In this document: one piece after another, positions 1 to 8,482 of the stretch | Layout: every line of letters begins with the position of its first letter | Position numbering within the stretch: position 1 is the first letter of the stretch | Source of the DNA: a virus | Strand: one strand, 5' to 3' | IMG/VR virus record: IMGVR_UViG_3300011113_000492 | Span: 1 to 64,000 of that record | DNA: 64,000 nt | Notes under the pieces: generated by a model | Database searches by the model: none | Told to the model about the DNA's origin: nothing | What the model saw: only the letters and a program-made list of their open reading frames with translations | Translations under genes and position numbers: made by a program

Positions 1-153
1 GGGTGGTCAGTGAGTTTCCCAATTTGGAAAGACACTGCAAAAGATATCAATCACGCCGTTCAATTGTACGGAAAGTTGTTTGTTATGAAAGCTATTCTGG
101 ATGCAAGAGAATCCAACCCATTAAAAATTAAATTGTTAGCTAATAAAATATGA
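1..153 (+). CDS. DNA primase C-terminus (gp61-like), partial
   Basis: Frame 1 is open from the window edge to TGA at 151-153, giving the last 50 residues of a protein. It contains VSFPIWKDTAKDINHAV; a KDIN motif after a short basic stretch is typical of the Toprim end of T4 gp61-type primases. The replicative helicase follows after an inserted HNH gene, which fits the gp61-gp41 primosome pair. The assignment rests on this short motif and on position. It could be another replication protein. Confidence 0.45.
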   Translation, partial: GWSVSFPIWKDTAKDINHAVQLYGKLFVMKAILDARESNPLKIKLLANKI

Positions 154-183
154 CCAACAAATAAAGGTATTTTTAGAACTGAT

Positions 184-191
184 GATAAATA
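184..191 (+). promoter_or_regulatory. T4-type late promoter (GATAAATA)
   Basis: The octamer GATAAATA differs from the T4 late consensus TATAAATA by one base. The expected start near 197 leaves a 15-nt leader with AGGAAA ahead of the HNH ATG at 212. The late promoter therefore appears to belong to the homing endonuclease insert. Confidence 0.5.
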
Positions 192-211
192 AAAGTATAG
201 GAAATAAAACT

Positions 212-946
212 ATGACTTTTATCGAAAACAAGTACAGTAAGTGGTATTGGAATATTATAGAAAAATCTAAGAATAGAAACCTTCCCGATGACATTTATAA
301 AGAAAAACATCATATTGTCCCGAGAAGTTTAGGCGGAGATAATTCGAAAGAAAATTTAGTCAGTTTAACAGGAAAGGAACATTTTATATGTCATCTACTG
401 TTAGTAAAGATGGTATCAAAACAGGATAAACATCGTATGGCTTATGCTGCATGGCAAATGACAATGATTAATGGTAGACGTCGATATAAAATGTCATCAA
501 GAATATATGAATTATTGCGTAAACAATTATCAAAATCTTTGATCGGCAGATCTTTTTCAGAAGAAACAAAACAAAAAATTGGTCAGAAAAGTAAGGGGAG
601 AAAACCTATGTTAGGTAAAAAACATTCTGAAGGAACAAAGAAAAAAATATCAGATTCAAAAATTGGAATATCAACACCAAAATCTATAGAAACACGGAAA
701 AGAATGTCAGACACTTGGAAAAAAATTGCCCCGGATCGTGCAGGGATAAAAAATCCCATGCACGGAAAAAAACAAAGTTCAGACACCAAAGAACTAATAT
801 CAAAAGCAAACAGCGGAAAAAATAATGGGATGTATGGAAAATATAAAGATAGTCCCATGGTGCAATGCCCGCATTGCGATAAAAAAGGAAAAGATGGTCC
901 AAATTTTAATAGATGGCATTTTAATCATTGCAAGGAAAAAACATGA
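212..946 (+). CDS. HNH homing endonuclease with NUMOD3 repeats
   Basis: This is a free-standing site-specific nuclease of 244 aa. An HNH core near the N-terminus reads EKHHIVPRSLGGDNSKENLV. Several NUMOD3-like DNA-binding repeats follow (SEETKQKIGQKSKGRKP type), and the C-terminus is a zinc finger, QCPHC...HFNHC. I chose the ATG at 212 because MTFIENKYSKWYW matches the start of the related HNH protein at 27938-28639; an ATG at 182 would add ten residues. The gene sits between the primase and helicase genes, has its own late promoter, and its TGA overlaps the helicase ATG (ATGA). Confidence 0.9.
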   Translation: MTFIENKYSKWYWNIIEKSKNRNLPDDIYKEKHHIVPRSLGGDNSKENLVSLTGKEHFICHLLLVKMVSKQDKHRMAYAAWQMTMINGRRRYKMSSRIYELLRKQLSKSLIGRSFSEETKQKIGQKSKGRKPMLGKKHSEGTKKKISDSKIGISTPKSIETRKRMSDTWKKIAPDRAGIKNPMHGKKQSSDTKELISKANSGKNNGMYGKYKDSPMVQCPHCDKKGKDGPNFNRWHFNHCKEKT

Positions 947-2394
947 ATAAGGAATATAGCGTTCAACTACAGACTCTATTTTTGGAAATGATGTTACAAA
1001 ATTCAGAAAGCTATGTGCGTGTTCAAAATATCTATAACCCAGAAAATTTTGATCGCAGTTTAAAGTCTGCTGCCAAGTTTATCAAAGACCATGTTGATGC
1101 ACACAAAGCCATGCCCACTGCTGAACAAATTCGAGCAGTCACAGGCACAGATTTAAAGCCCGTTCCGGATCTCGGTGAAAATCACTATGACTGGTTCATG
1201 ATTGAATTTGAGGGCTTTACTAAAAAATATGAACTAGAGCGGGCAGTGCTCAAAGCCGCAGACATGATTGAAAAAGGTGACTTTGACCCCATTGAAAAAA
1301 TTATCAAAGATGCTGTGCAGATCAGTTTGACCAAAGACATGGGCACAGATTACTTTGCTGATCCCCGTGCTCGATTGATGAAAATTAAAAGCAACAATGG
1401 ACAAATTAGCACAGGCTGGCCCACAATGGACAAGCGATTATTTGGCGGCATGAACCGAGGAGAACTAAACATTTTTGCAGGTGGATCAGGTTCGGGTAAG
1501 TCGTTGTTTATGCAAAACATTGCATTAAATTGGGTCATCGCTGGGCTGAACGGTGTGTTTTTAACTTTAGAACTCAGTGAAGAACTCTGCGCTATGCGTA
1601 TTGACAGCATGGCCGCAAATGTCAGCACTAGAGAAATTTTTAAAGAACTGGACACAGTGGAATTAAAGATTGGCATGCTGGGCAAAAAGTCTGGCAGCAT
1701 GAGAATCAAATACATGCCAGCACAGAGTAATGTAAATCAGATTCGTGCATATCTCAAAGAACTTGAAGTTCAGACTGGCCGTAAAACAGATTTTATTATG
1801 GTAGACTACCTAGACCTTGTTATGCCGGTCAGTGCCAAAGTCAGCCCCAATGATTTATTTGTCAAAGACAAATACGTGTCTGAAGAACTAAGAAACTTGG
1901 CCAAAGAGTTTGGCGTATTAATGATCACTGCCAGTCAGTTAAATAGAAGTGCAGTTGAGGAGATTGAGTTTGATCACAGTCATATCAGTGGTGGTATTAG
2001 TAAGATTAATACAGCGGACAATGTATTTGGAATCTTTACATCCAGAGCTATGCGTGAACGTGGTCGCTATCAAATCCAGTTGATGAAAACTCGCAGCAGC
2101 AGCGGTGTGGGTATGAAAGTAGACTTAGACTACGATATTGATACATTGCGTATCACAGACCCCGGCGAAGATGCACAGGGTACTCCAGGCACAGTTAAAC
2201 CCCAGGTTGGTAGCATTATGAGAAGTATTAAGGCCAGATCTACCAGTGCAGATGACGCAGACTCTCCAAAGAAATTTGAAAGAGCAACAGGCACACCAGC
2301 ATGGGAACAGCCTGCGGGCAGTGGAATTGGCGGCGGCGCTGCCCAAAACGCAAAGCTTAAACAGATGCTGGCAGGATTGAAGAAAGTAGAATAA
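943..2394 (+). CDS. Replicative DNA helicase (T4 gp41 / DnaB-like)
   Basis: This hexameric 5'-3' helicase should unwind DNA at the phage replication fork. It has 483 aa, close to T4 gp41 (475 aa). A RecA-like core has Walker A GGSGSGKS near residue 180, Walker B-like DFIMVDYLDLV, and a DnaB-type ITASQLNRSA segment. The ATG at 943 is preferred over an upstream TTG because AAGGAA lies just before it and it overlaps the HNH stop as ATGA. The C-terminal 60 residues are Pro/Ser/Gly-rich. The radical SAM gene follows with a one-base overlap (TAATG). Confidence 0.93.
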   Translation: MNKEYSVQLQTLFLEMMLQNSESYVRVQNIYNPENFDRSLKSAAKFIKDHVDAHKAMPTAEQIRAVTGTDLKPVPDLGENHYDWFMIEFEGFTKKYELERAVLKAADMIEKGDFDPIEKIIKDAVQISLTKDMGTDYFADPRARLMKIKSNNGQISTGWPTMDKRLFGGMNRGELNIFAGGSGSGKSLFMQNIALNWVIAGLNGVFLTLELSEELCAMRIDSMAANVSTREIFKELDTVELKIGMLGKKSGSMRIKYMPAQSNVNQIRAYLKELEVQTGRKTDFIMVDYLDLVMPVSAKVSPNDLFVKDKYVSEELRNLAKEFGVLMITASQLNRSAVEEIEFDHSHISGGISKINTADNVFGIFTSRAMRERGRYQIQLMKTRSSSGVGMKVDLDYDIDTLRITDPGEDAQGTPGTVKPQVGSIMRSIKARSTSADDADSPKKFERATGTPAWEQPAGSGIGGGAAQNAKLKQMLAGLKKVE

Positions 2395-3512
2395 TGAATG
2401 AATTGTACTGCCCCATGATTCACGGGGGACTGAATATAGATTTAAAACAAAACGGTCAGCTGTCTTTTAACCAATGTTGTTTGAGTACAGTGAATTTAAC
2501 AATACCTTCAGATATAACAAATATTTGGAATAATGAAAAATTAATTGAAATCAGAGATCAAAATAACCGAAATATTTGGAATAAAGATTGTTGGGAATGT
2601 GAACGATTAGAAAATGCAGGGATGAGAAGTTTTAGACAGGCGATGATTGATAAATTTGGTATAAAGAAAAATTTATCAGGCCCGCAACGAATAGATTTGT
2701 TATTTGATCGTAGTTGTAATCTAGCATGTATGACCTGCGGGCCAAGTTCTAGCACCTTATGGCAAAAACATCTTAAAGAACATAAGCTGCTTCAGTCTGA
2801 CTATTCTAATAAAACAACCATAGATGATATTTTTAAAACTTTAAAATCTTTGGATTTAAGTAATTTAGAATTAGTGCAGTTTTGTGGCGGCGAAACGTTA
2901 TTAGGTAACACCTATTGGGACACAGCCGAATTTATAGCAAATCTTATTCCCAATTGTACAAATAAAATAGATATCGCATTCCAAACAAATGGAACACAAT
3001 CAATTGATAAAAAATATTTTAATATTATTGAAAAATTCAGACTGGTAAAATTTTTTATTAGCTTGGACTCAACCCATAACAGATTTGAATATCTCAGATG
3101 GCCTGCTAGCTGGAATCAAGTAACAGATAATATTATGAAGATGCGTGAAGAATTGCCGGTCAATGTCATGTTTTCAGTACAAGAAGTTGTTAGTTGTCTA
3201 AATATGTATCATTATTTGGACGTACCAAATTGGTTAAATGAAAATTTTAAAACAAATAGACTCGGGGATCCTGTTGACTATTCCACCCAATTAGCCATGC
3301 ATAAGCACTTAGATGTTAATAACGTTACGCAAGAATATGTAGATGCAATAGCACATACCCCAATAAAAAATATTTTACGGAAAAATTGGAAGGAAAATCC
3401 AGAAAATATTAAAAACATGCTAGAAAATTTAAAATTATTCGATTCGTTACGAAACAAAAATTGGCAATATGATTTTCCCGAAGTAGCACAGTTTTATTCT
3501 AGATATCTTTAA
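2394..3512 (+). CDS. Radical SAM protein (twitch-type)
   Basis: This 372-aa protein has the [4Fe-4S]-binding CxxxCxxC motif in CNLACMTCGP, preceded by a cysteine-containing N-terminal stretch (FNQCCLS) and a WECERLE segment. GGETLL matches the GGE SAM-binding motif of radical SAM proteins. Such 'twitch' enzymes are frequent in aquatic T4-like phages, but the substrate is unknown. It begins one base inside the helicase stop, so it is probably co-transcribed with it. A second, different radical SAM protein lies at 45125-46423. Confidence 0.85.
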   Translation: MNELYCPMIHGGLNIDLKQNGQLSFNQCCLSTVNLTIPSDITNIWNNEKLIEIRDQNNRNIWNKDCWECERLENAGMRSFRQAMIDKFGIKKNLSGPQRIDLLFDRSCNLACMTCGPSSSTLWQKHLKEHKLLQSDYSNKTTIDDIFKTLKSLDLSNLELVQFCGGETLLGNTYWDTAEFIANLIPNCTNKIDIAFQTNGTQSIDKKYFNIIEKFRLVKFFISLDSTHNRFEYLRWPASWNQVTDNIMKMREELPVNVMFSVQEVVSCLNMYHYLDVPNWLNENFKTNRLGDPVDYSTQLAMHKHLDVNNVTQEYVDAIAHTPIKNILRKNWKENPENIKNMLENLKLFDSLRNKNWQYDFPEVAQFYSRYL

Positions 3513-3518
3513 TAAATA
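3511..3518 (+). promoter_or_regulatory. Probable late promoter (AATAAATA)
   Basis: AATAAATA directly follows the radical SAM gene (sharing its stop codon) and precedes a run of virion-type genes. The predicted start near 3524 leaves a 17-nt leader with CTGGAG ahead of the TTG start at 3541. Confidence 0.45.
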
Positions 3519-3540
3519 TAGTTAATCTGGAGTCAGTATT

Positions 3541-3792
3541 TTGCAGAAAAAAACTCGTAGTCTATTAGAAGAACTAGATTCGTTACGATTACACAAAGAC
3601 AAAGAAAATCTTGTGGAAAGTCGGGCCAATCACGTCATCACTGGCGCCATAAATCTTATTAACTTTATTCGTGAAAACTACGATAAAGAACAAGCAGAAG
3701 AATTAGAACGTAGATTAATTAACAGTATTAGGTCACAGGATACAGCTAAATTTAGTCGTGGCGTTAAAAGGATAACCAATGAAAGTAAATGA
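3541..3792 (+). CDS. Small helical protein, TTG start
   Basis: I do not recognise this 83-aa, charged, mostly helical protein. The only usable start is TTG at 3541, because a TAA lies in frame at 3523 and no ATG or GTG occurs near the 5' end. A GGAG Shine-Dalgarno sits about 8 nt upstream. The gene overlaps the next one by 14 nt and leads the head-associated gene run, so a virion or assembly role is possible. Confidence 0.7.
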   Translation: MQKKTRSLLEELDSLRLHKDKENLVESRANHVITGAINLINFIRENYDKEQAEELERRLINSIRSQDTAKFSRGVKRITNESK

Positions 3793-4546
3793 AGTTATCA
3801 CCGAAGCCGGAGTATGGCAAGGCGTAAAAAATATCGGCCGGGGTATAGGACAAGTGGTAGGTGGAGCAGCAACAGGAGTTGTTCAGGGACTAGACATGCT
3901 GGCTGGTGGGTCCGGCGATGTCGGTACATTAAAACAGCGAGCACGGCGTAAATTAAATCAAACTACTCAGAATTTGGCTGCCGTAAATCGAGAGTTACCC
4001 GAACAAGCTTTAGCAAATTTTGAAGCCCGGCTGGGTCAGGACGGCATCGACCTAAACGATCCCACAACTTTTAATCCCACGTTAATTCGAAATTTTTTAC
4101 CTGACTTTGGATTCCAATTTTTTGCCGGCGGCGAAGACGATGATATAAAGGCATATATATCTAAAACTATGGAATATGAACCTTTACCTAGCAAAATTGA
4201 TAGCAAAACTGTACTGAATTATTTTAAAGAGTTAACAAAAATTAGATCTAATGCTATAATATGGATAACTCAAAATCAATCTACAAAGGCCATTCAGCAA
4301 GCGCAGCAAACTCAGGAGCCTGCAACTCAAAAACCACCAGCTCCGCCGGTGTCTCCCGGTGGAGTAACATTGTCTCGCCTAGCTGGGCGAGATAATGCAG
4401 GGCAGCTCATGCCTACCCGTGTAATCTATAATAATAAACCATATGCGCTGCAGGATGATGGTAGTTGGATAGATGTTTTAAAGAACAAGACTGTCAATCC
4501 TGCATTGGCGTCATTCTTGCAACAAGAATTAGAATCTATATCATGA
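3779..4546 (+). CDS. Head-associated protein with capsid-targeting-like leader
   Basis: This 255-aa protein begins MKVNEVITEAG. That resembles the T4 capsid-targeting leader MKTYQEFIAE and contains an (I/L)xE site of the type cleaved by the T4 gp21 prohead protease (after ITE). A Gly-rich amphipathic stretch (VGGAATGVVQGLDMLAGG) follows, then a charged helical body and a Pro/Gln-rich linker near residue 180. I infer an internal head protein ejected with the DNA. The fold is not recognised. Its TGA overlaps the next ATG. Confidence 0.65.
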   Translation: MKVNEVITEAGVWQGVKNIGRGIGQVVGGAATGVVQGLDMLAGGSGDVGTLKQRARRKLNQTTQNLAAVNRELPEQALANFEARLGQDGIDLNDPTTFNPTLIRNFLPDFGFQFFAGGEDDDIKAYISKTMEYEPLPSKIDSKTVLNYFKELTKIRSNAIIWITQNQSTKAIQQAQQTQEPATQKPPAPPVSPGGVTLSRLAGRDNAGQLMPTRVIYNNKPYALQDDGSWIDVLKNKTVNPALASFLQQELESIS

Positions 4547-5850
4547 AATTATTTGAAATTAAAGAAGCTCCTGCGGCATGGTTATTATGCGAAGCAGCAG
4601 AAGGTAAAAATGTACACTTAGAACATGTAGAAGATCTTGTCTACAATGAAGGTTATTTGGGCGCACAAAAAGCACTTAACTATATGGAGGGTCTTCGCAG
4701 AATGTTTGCACAGGGAGAAGGCCAGCCAGTTAAGGTTACTGTAAAGTGGGACGGTGCTCCTGCTATTATCTGTGGCACTGATCCTTTAGACGGTAAATTT
4801 TTTGTAGGCACAAAAAGCGTGTTTTCTAAAAATGAACCTAAACTATGCAAAAGTGCAAAAGACATTAGAAACTTTTATGGAGCGCAGGAAGGGTTAGCTA
4901 ATAAACTTACCATTGCTTTAAAATATTTGAGTAAATTAGGTATCGGTAATGTATTACAGGGTGATTTAATGTTTACGCCCGGGGATGTTACTACAGCTCC
5001 TTTGCCCAGCGGTGCAGGCACCGAAGAATGCTATATTTTTACCCCTAACACTATTACATATGCAGTGCCTGTAAACAGTGAATTGGGCAAAAGAATTGAA
5101 AAAGCTAAAATAGGTATAATTTTTCATACAGCTTATGAAGGTGACAGTTTACCTAATATGCAGGCTGTGTTTGGGGCTTCAGTGGCAGGTCTGCAACCTA
5201 ACAATGCTGTTTGGTATGACGATGCCACATATAAAGACTTTACGGGTAGGGCCAGTTTGACACCCGATGAAGATGCAAGAATCAAAGGCACATTAACTGC
5301 CGCAGCAACAACATTCAAGAAAATTAAAGAAAAAGACTTCAATCGTATTATCTTTACCGGTCGCACTACCAAAAGCGGCGATGAAGAAATGACAGAGTTT
5401 GCTACGTACATTAAACCTTTTATTAATAACATGGTACGTGGCGGCACACAGGTAGGAGATCCCACTACATTCTTAAAGAATTTTTTGACATTTTACAAAG
5501 GTAAGATGGAGGCAGAAATTGCTAAATTAAAAGGCGGGCCTGACAGTCCTGCTGCCGCTGCCCGTATACAAAAAATACAGGATAAAGAACAATTTATGGC
5601 CGACAACAGTAATATATTGTTGGGAATTCTTGCCATATATAAACGTATAATCGAAGCCAAAGTCATGCTTTTGCAGAAGATGCAACAAATTGAAAGTATA
5701 GGCACGTTCTTAAAAACTGACAATGGGTATCGCGTAACAGCACCTGAGGGATTTGTTGCCATTGGGCATGATGGCGGCGCAGTTAAGTTAGTTGACCGAA
5801 TTGAATTCAGCAAAGCTAATTTTACCGCCCCAAAGCAGTGGAAAAAATAA
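4543..5850 (+). CDS. KxDG ligase-like nucleotidyltransferase with head leader
   Basis: The 435-aa protein has the motifs of covalent nucleotidyltransferases (RNA/DNA ligases, capping enzymes). Motif I is KWDG at residues 68-71, where the Lys would be adenylated. A motif III-like GDLMF lies at 140-144, motif IV EGFVA at 402-406, and a motif V-like VKLVDR around 414-419. A large insert separates motifs III and IV. The start MKLFEIKEAP contains an IKE site, like a T4 head-targeting leader, suggesting packaging. The ATG at 4543 overlaps the previous stop (ATGA); a longer upstream frame is read-through of the preceding gene. The ligase assignment comes from motifs only. Confidence 0.65.
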   Translation: MKLFEIKEAPAAWLLCEAAEGKNVHLEHVEDLVYNEGYLGAQKALNYMEGLRRMFAQGEGQPVKVTVKWDGAPAIICGTDPLDGKFFVGTKSVFSKNEPKLCKSAKDIRNFYGAQEGLANKLTIALKYLSKLGIGNVLQGDLMFTPGDVTTAPLPSGAGTEECYIFTPNTITYAVPVNSELGKRIEKAKIGIIFHTAYEGDSLPNMQAVFGASVAGLQPNNAVWYDDATYKDFTGRASLTPDEDARIKGTLTAAATTFKKIKEKDFNRIIFTGRTTKSGDEEMTEFATYIKPFINNMVRGGTQVGDPTTFLKNFLTFYKGKMEAEIAKLKGGPDSPAAAARIQKIQDKEQFMADNSNILLGILAIYKRIIEAKVMLLQKMQQIESIGTFLKTDNGYRVTAPEGFVAIGHDGGAVKLVDRIEFSKANFTAPKQWKK

Positions 5851-5856
5851 CTTTGG

Positions 5857-5864
5857 TATAAATA
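5857..5864 (+). promoter_or_regulatory. T4-type late promoter (TATAAATA, perfect)
   Basis: An exact TATAAATA lies just after the ligase-like gene. The predicted start near 5870 gives a ~37-nt leader with AAAGGA before the ATG at 5907. With the terminator at 6334 it defines a one-gene late unit. Confidence 0.75.
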
Positions 5865-5906
5865 ATTACATGCGTTAATTCGCAGAATTTTTAAAGGAAA
5901 AATAAA

Positions 5907-6314
5907 ATGGCAGTTTTTACACGTACAAATGGTAATGCACAAAACGTAGTCAGCGTTGGTAACATTGCTCTAAGCACAGAAGCAGCAAGCGCAAACGTTT
6001 TGATCAGCACAGGTATTGGCAAGCCAGTTCAGGCTTTTGCTATTAACTCTAACGTTTCTATGACCACACAATTTGGTACAGGCGAAGGCGTTGAAACAAT
6101 CCTGCGTACTATTGGATTGAATGCTACATTGTTAGCTTACCAAGTTGGTACAGCAAACAACGGCGCAGTTGCAAACGGTCTTCTAAGCGTTCTTGTTGAA
6201 GAAAGTGCTTGGAATGCAACAGACCTACAAGCTAATATTCGCTCTGCTACCAGCAGCGGATACAACACAACAGGTGTTGTTGTTACCCAGCCTGGCCTAC
6301 GCTTAGCCGAGTAA
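5907..6314 (+). CDS. Probable abundant virion protein
   Basis: This 135-aa protein is rich in Ala, Gly, Thr and Asn, low in charge and predicted to be mostly beta. It has no cysteine and no signal peptide. It has its own perfect late promoter, a good Shine-Dalgarno (AAAGGA) and its own terminator, the expression pattern of an abundant structural protein. No family is recognised; a head decoration or fibre component is possible. Confidence 0.65.
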   Translation: MAVFTRTNGNAQNVVSVGNIALSTEAASANVLISTGIGKPVQAFAINSNVSMTTQFGTGEGVETILRTIGLNATLLAYQVGTANNGAVANGLLSVLVEESAWNATDLQANIRSATSSGYNTTGVVVTQPGLRLAE

Positions 6315-6333
6315 TTTTAGTTTAAACTAAAAC

Positions 6334-6361
6334 AAAAAGGCACTTTTACAGTGCCTTTTTT
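6334..6361 (+). terminator. Rho-independent terminator
   Basis: An AAAAAGGCAC / GTGCCTTTTTT stem with a seven-base loop (TTTTACA) is followed by a T run. It lies about 20 nt after the 5907-6314 gene and just before the next late promoter. Confidence 0.85.
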
Positions 6362-6367
6362 GTTGGC

Positions 6368-6375
6368 TATAAATA
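6368..6375 (+). promoter_or_regulatory. T4-type late promoter (TATAAATA, perfect)
   Basis: An exact CTATAAATA lies directly after the terminator. The predicted start coincides with the ATG at 6381, five bases after the octamer, so the transcript would be leaderless. Confidence 0.75.
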
Positions 6376-6380
6376 TTTTT

Positions 6381-6785
6381 ATGAACCCGTTTATCTGTGC
6401 AACTCTAGTAGATATAACACCCACTGATGTGACCAGGGGTGACAGCCCTGCACGAGATCAGCAACGTAATTGGGAAACAGTATTGCAGGTATTAGGGTTA
6501 AAAACTCAACCTATAATTTTAGGGGGGCCTGAACTTTTATTGGACATGGACGGTGTCAGTAAAATTTTCGGAGAGTTTTATCAAACCATGCAAAAAGTTT
6601 GGATATTTAAATTTGCCAGCGAAAGAAATATCTACACTGTAGATCAATTATACGAAGATTTTGAACAAGTACCGGTGATAACTGGACTAGATGAATCTGC
6701 CAAGTTCATGCTGCCAATTTTTCATAGCTATGGAATATTAAAAAACATATATTTTTCTACAGTAGATGAACTAAATATTAGTTGA
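6381..6785 (+). CDS. Conserved-looking phage protein, unknown function
   Basis: This 134-aa acidic protein starts MNPFICATLVDITPTDVT. I do not recognise a family. I chose the ATG at 6381 because upstream codons run back into the terminator. No Shine-Dalgarno is present, because the late promoter abuts the ATG. Its place among structural genes and its late promoter suggest a virion or assembly role. Confidence 0.7.
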   Translation: MNPFICATLVDITPTDVTRGDSPARDQQRNWETVLQVLGLKTQPIILGGPELLLDMDGVSKIFGEFYQTMQKVWIFKFASERNIYTVDQLYEDFEQVPVITGLDESAKFMLPIFHSYGILKNIYFSTVDELNIS

Positions 6786-6860
6786 TGCTACGGCACCATT
6801 AAGGCTTCTCTTTACGGCACATTTAGGCAACAATTAACGCATCGCTATTAAAGGCGTAAT

Positions 6861-7124
6861 ATGAGCAAAACCACCGATATTGAAAAGAAGAACCTTGAAG
6901 CGCACGTAGAACTTTGCGCGGAAAGGTACGCAGCTTTGGAAAATAAACTAGACAATCTAGACGAGCGTATGACTGTCATCGAGCGTCATATTGTAGATAT
7001 TAAAGACAGTATCACCAATAAAACAGGTGGCATTAATAAACAAATGATAACCATTGGAACTACTATAGTGGGTGTTATGTTTACAGCCATTATTACCCTA
7101 CTAATTCATCTGGCATCAAAGTGA
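6861..7124 (+). CDS. Coiled-coil protein with C-terminal membrane anchor
   Basis: The 87-aa protein has an N-terminal heptad-rich coiled coil (KKNLEAHVELCAERYAALE and onward, ~5-55). One C-terminal transmembrane helix covers about residues 62-84 (ITIGTTIVGVMFTAIITLLI). This is the layout of XhlA-like and other small phage membrane proteins seen in T4-like aquatic phages. A role in lysis or membrane anchoring is inferred from topology only. AAAGGCG precedes the start. The stop overlaps the GTG of the next gene. Confidence 0.75.
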   Translation: MSKTTDIEKKNLEAHVELCAERYAALENKLDNLDERMTVIERHIVDIKDSITNKTGGINKQMITIGTTIVGVMFTAIITLLIHLASK

Positions 7125-7333
7125 AAATTGTAGAACTTACGCAAAATATAAATGTGGCCATCACAAATGAGGAGGCAGACATGCTGTCTCAATTTGACGA
7201 ACAAACACCTGTTATGGCTAAAGGTGATATGGATGACAGACAACAACACATGGCTAATCAATTAGTGAATAAAAATCTATTAACAAGAAAAAATGAAAAC
7301 GGTCGAATCATATACAAAAAACGAGCTAGGTAA
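7121..7333 (+). CDS. Small hypothetical protein, GTG start
   Basis: This is a 70-aa charged protein beginning at GTG 7121, which overlaps the previous stop (GTGA). The C-terminal half is very basic (KNLLTRKNENGRIIYKKRAR), which fits nucleic-acid or DNA-end contact. No family is recognised. The next reading frame begins inside its last 41 bases. Confidence 0.65.
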   Translation: MKIVELTQNINVAITNEEADMLSQFDEQTPVMAKGDMDDRQQHMANQLVNKNLLTRKNENGRIIYKKRAR

Positions 7334-7814
7334 ATTAATAGTAAACCTTGGTGTATCTAAAGTAAACATTTGGGCAAAAAAAGAACTTAATTATATTCGA
7401 TACGCTCTAAATCAACCTGTGCTGGTGCCCATAAACAATAATCAGTGGGTCATCGGAAATTATGTAATAACTAACTTAGGCACACACAGATATAAAGTTA
7501 CTAGGGATAATAAATTAATTCATACCTTTTATAGTAAACCTGCCGCGGTATTATATACAGTTCTTACTAAAATGCAATATTATAAAACAGCAGATGGGTT
7601 ACTGACAGCAGATATCGAAGTAGCCCGAATCCATGATGAATTAGAATTCTACACTGACAAGTTAACAAATAAGAATAAAAAAGATCCGTTTAAAACACAA
7701 TTGTGGTACGCAAGATATTATGATTTTAAATTAAAATTCAGCCCTGCTCGTCAAGAATTGGAAAAAAGAATCGCAACGGCTAAATATATAAAAATCTGGG
7801 AAACCTTAATATGA
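7293..7814 (+). CDS. Hypothetical protein, 173 aa
   Basis: This is a basic mixed alpha/beta protein with no recognised family. The ATG at 7293 overlaps the previous gene by 41 nt; no later ATG fits the conserved-looking start (ESYTKNELGKLIVNLG). It is translationally coupled to the next gene (ATGA at 7811-7814), which looks like a prohead core protein, so a head role is plausible. Confidence 0.65.
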   Translation: MKTVESYTKNELGKLIVNLGVSKVNIWAKKELNYIRYALNQPVLVPINNNQWVIGNYVITNLGTHRYKVTRDNKLIHTFYSKPAAVLYTVLTKMQYYKTADGLLTADIEVARIHDELEFYTDKLTNKNKKDPFKTQLWYARYYDFKLKFSPARQELEKRIATAKYIKIWETLI

Positions 7815-8482
7815 ATTTAAAAGAACTTGCACCACAAAAAACAAAACGATTGAACCGTGTCATGGAAAGCCGTTTTGGTTTTTCAATTGACTACGATAAT
7901 TTAACTTACGCAAAGGCTCAGCGTTTAAGTGCTGCATTAGGTGAAAGCCTGAATGTTATTAGAAAGAGCTACGGCGCTCATACAGCAGAAAAAAATCCAA
8001 AATACATGGAAATGCTTATGGTTCGCGAGGGACTAACTGAGTGGATTAATCAACATGAAACTCTACTAGAAGGTGAGTTGGAAACAGCTGAAGCAGTACT
8101 AGCAGCCAAAGATATGGTAGACAGTGTTCAGGATATGATCACTGATGCTAGTAAAATGATGAACGAAGAACTTCCACCGTTACTAGACACTATACGTGAC
8201 CAAATTGGTACCGCACAAGCTGACAGTTATAAGCAAACAGTTACAGCAGCACTGCAAGGACTAATGGATTCGTTAAATGGTGCCCGCGATGCACTAGACA
8301 ACGGAGCCCGAGTGCTTGCAGGTGAACAACCTGATCAAGCTATGAGCATGGGCGGCGAGCAAGGCTTACCCGGCCAGTTACCTCCAGCAGATTTAGACAG
8401 CGATTTAGATGCTGAAGATGACGGGTTTGCTGCCACAGATGCTGCTGCCGGTGACGATGAGTTAGGCAGAGAGCGTCGTTAA
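7811..8482 (+). CDS. Prohead core / virion protein candidate
   Basis: This 223-aa protein has a helical N-terminal domain (MNLKELAPQKTKRLNRVMES...), a long central coiled-coil-like segment (~85-160) and an Asp/Ala-rich, very acidic tail (DLDSDLDAEDDGFAATDAAA). Acidic helical proteins of this type in T4-like aquatic phages are annotated as prohead core or structural. It lies between two head-type genes and overlaps the next start (TAATG). Confidence 0.6.
   Translation: MNLKELAPQKTKRLNRVMESRFGFSIDYDNLTYAKAQRLSAALGESLNVIRKSYGAHTAEKNPKYMEMLMVREGLTEWINQHETLLEGELETAEAVLAAKDMVDSVQDMITDASKMMNEELPPLLDTIRDQIGTAQADSYKQTVTAALQGLMDSLNGARDALDNGARVLAGEQPDQAMSMGGEQGLPGQLPPADLDSDLDAEDDGFAATDAAAGDDELGRERR

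Noticed and set aside
2125-2423. Short minus-strand frames across the helicase end
   Set aside because: They mirror a low-complexity region of the helicase gene, with no ribosome site or conserved motif.
4465-4542. Longer N-terminus for the ligase-like gene starting upstream of 4543
   Set aside because: It would overlap the previous gene out of frame and destroy the leader pattern. ATGA coupling supports 4543.
5493-5942. Minus-strand frame of 149 aa opposite the ligase-like gene
   Set aside because: It is a shadow of the plus-strand gene and crosses its late promoter. No start signal exists.
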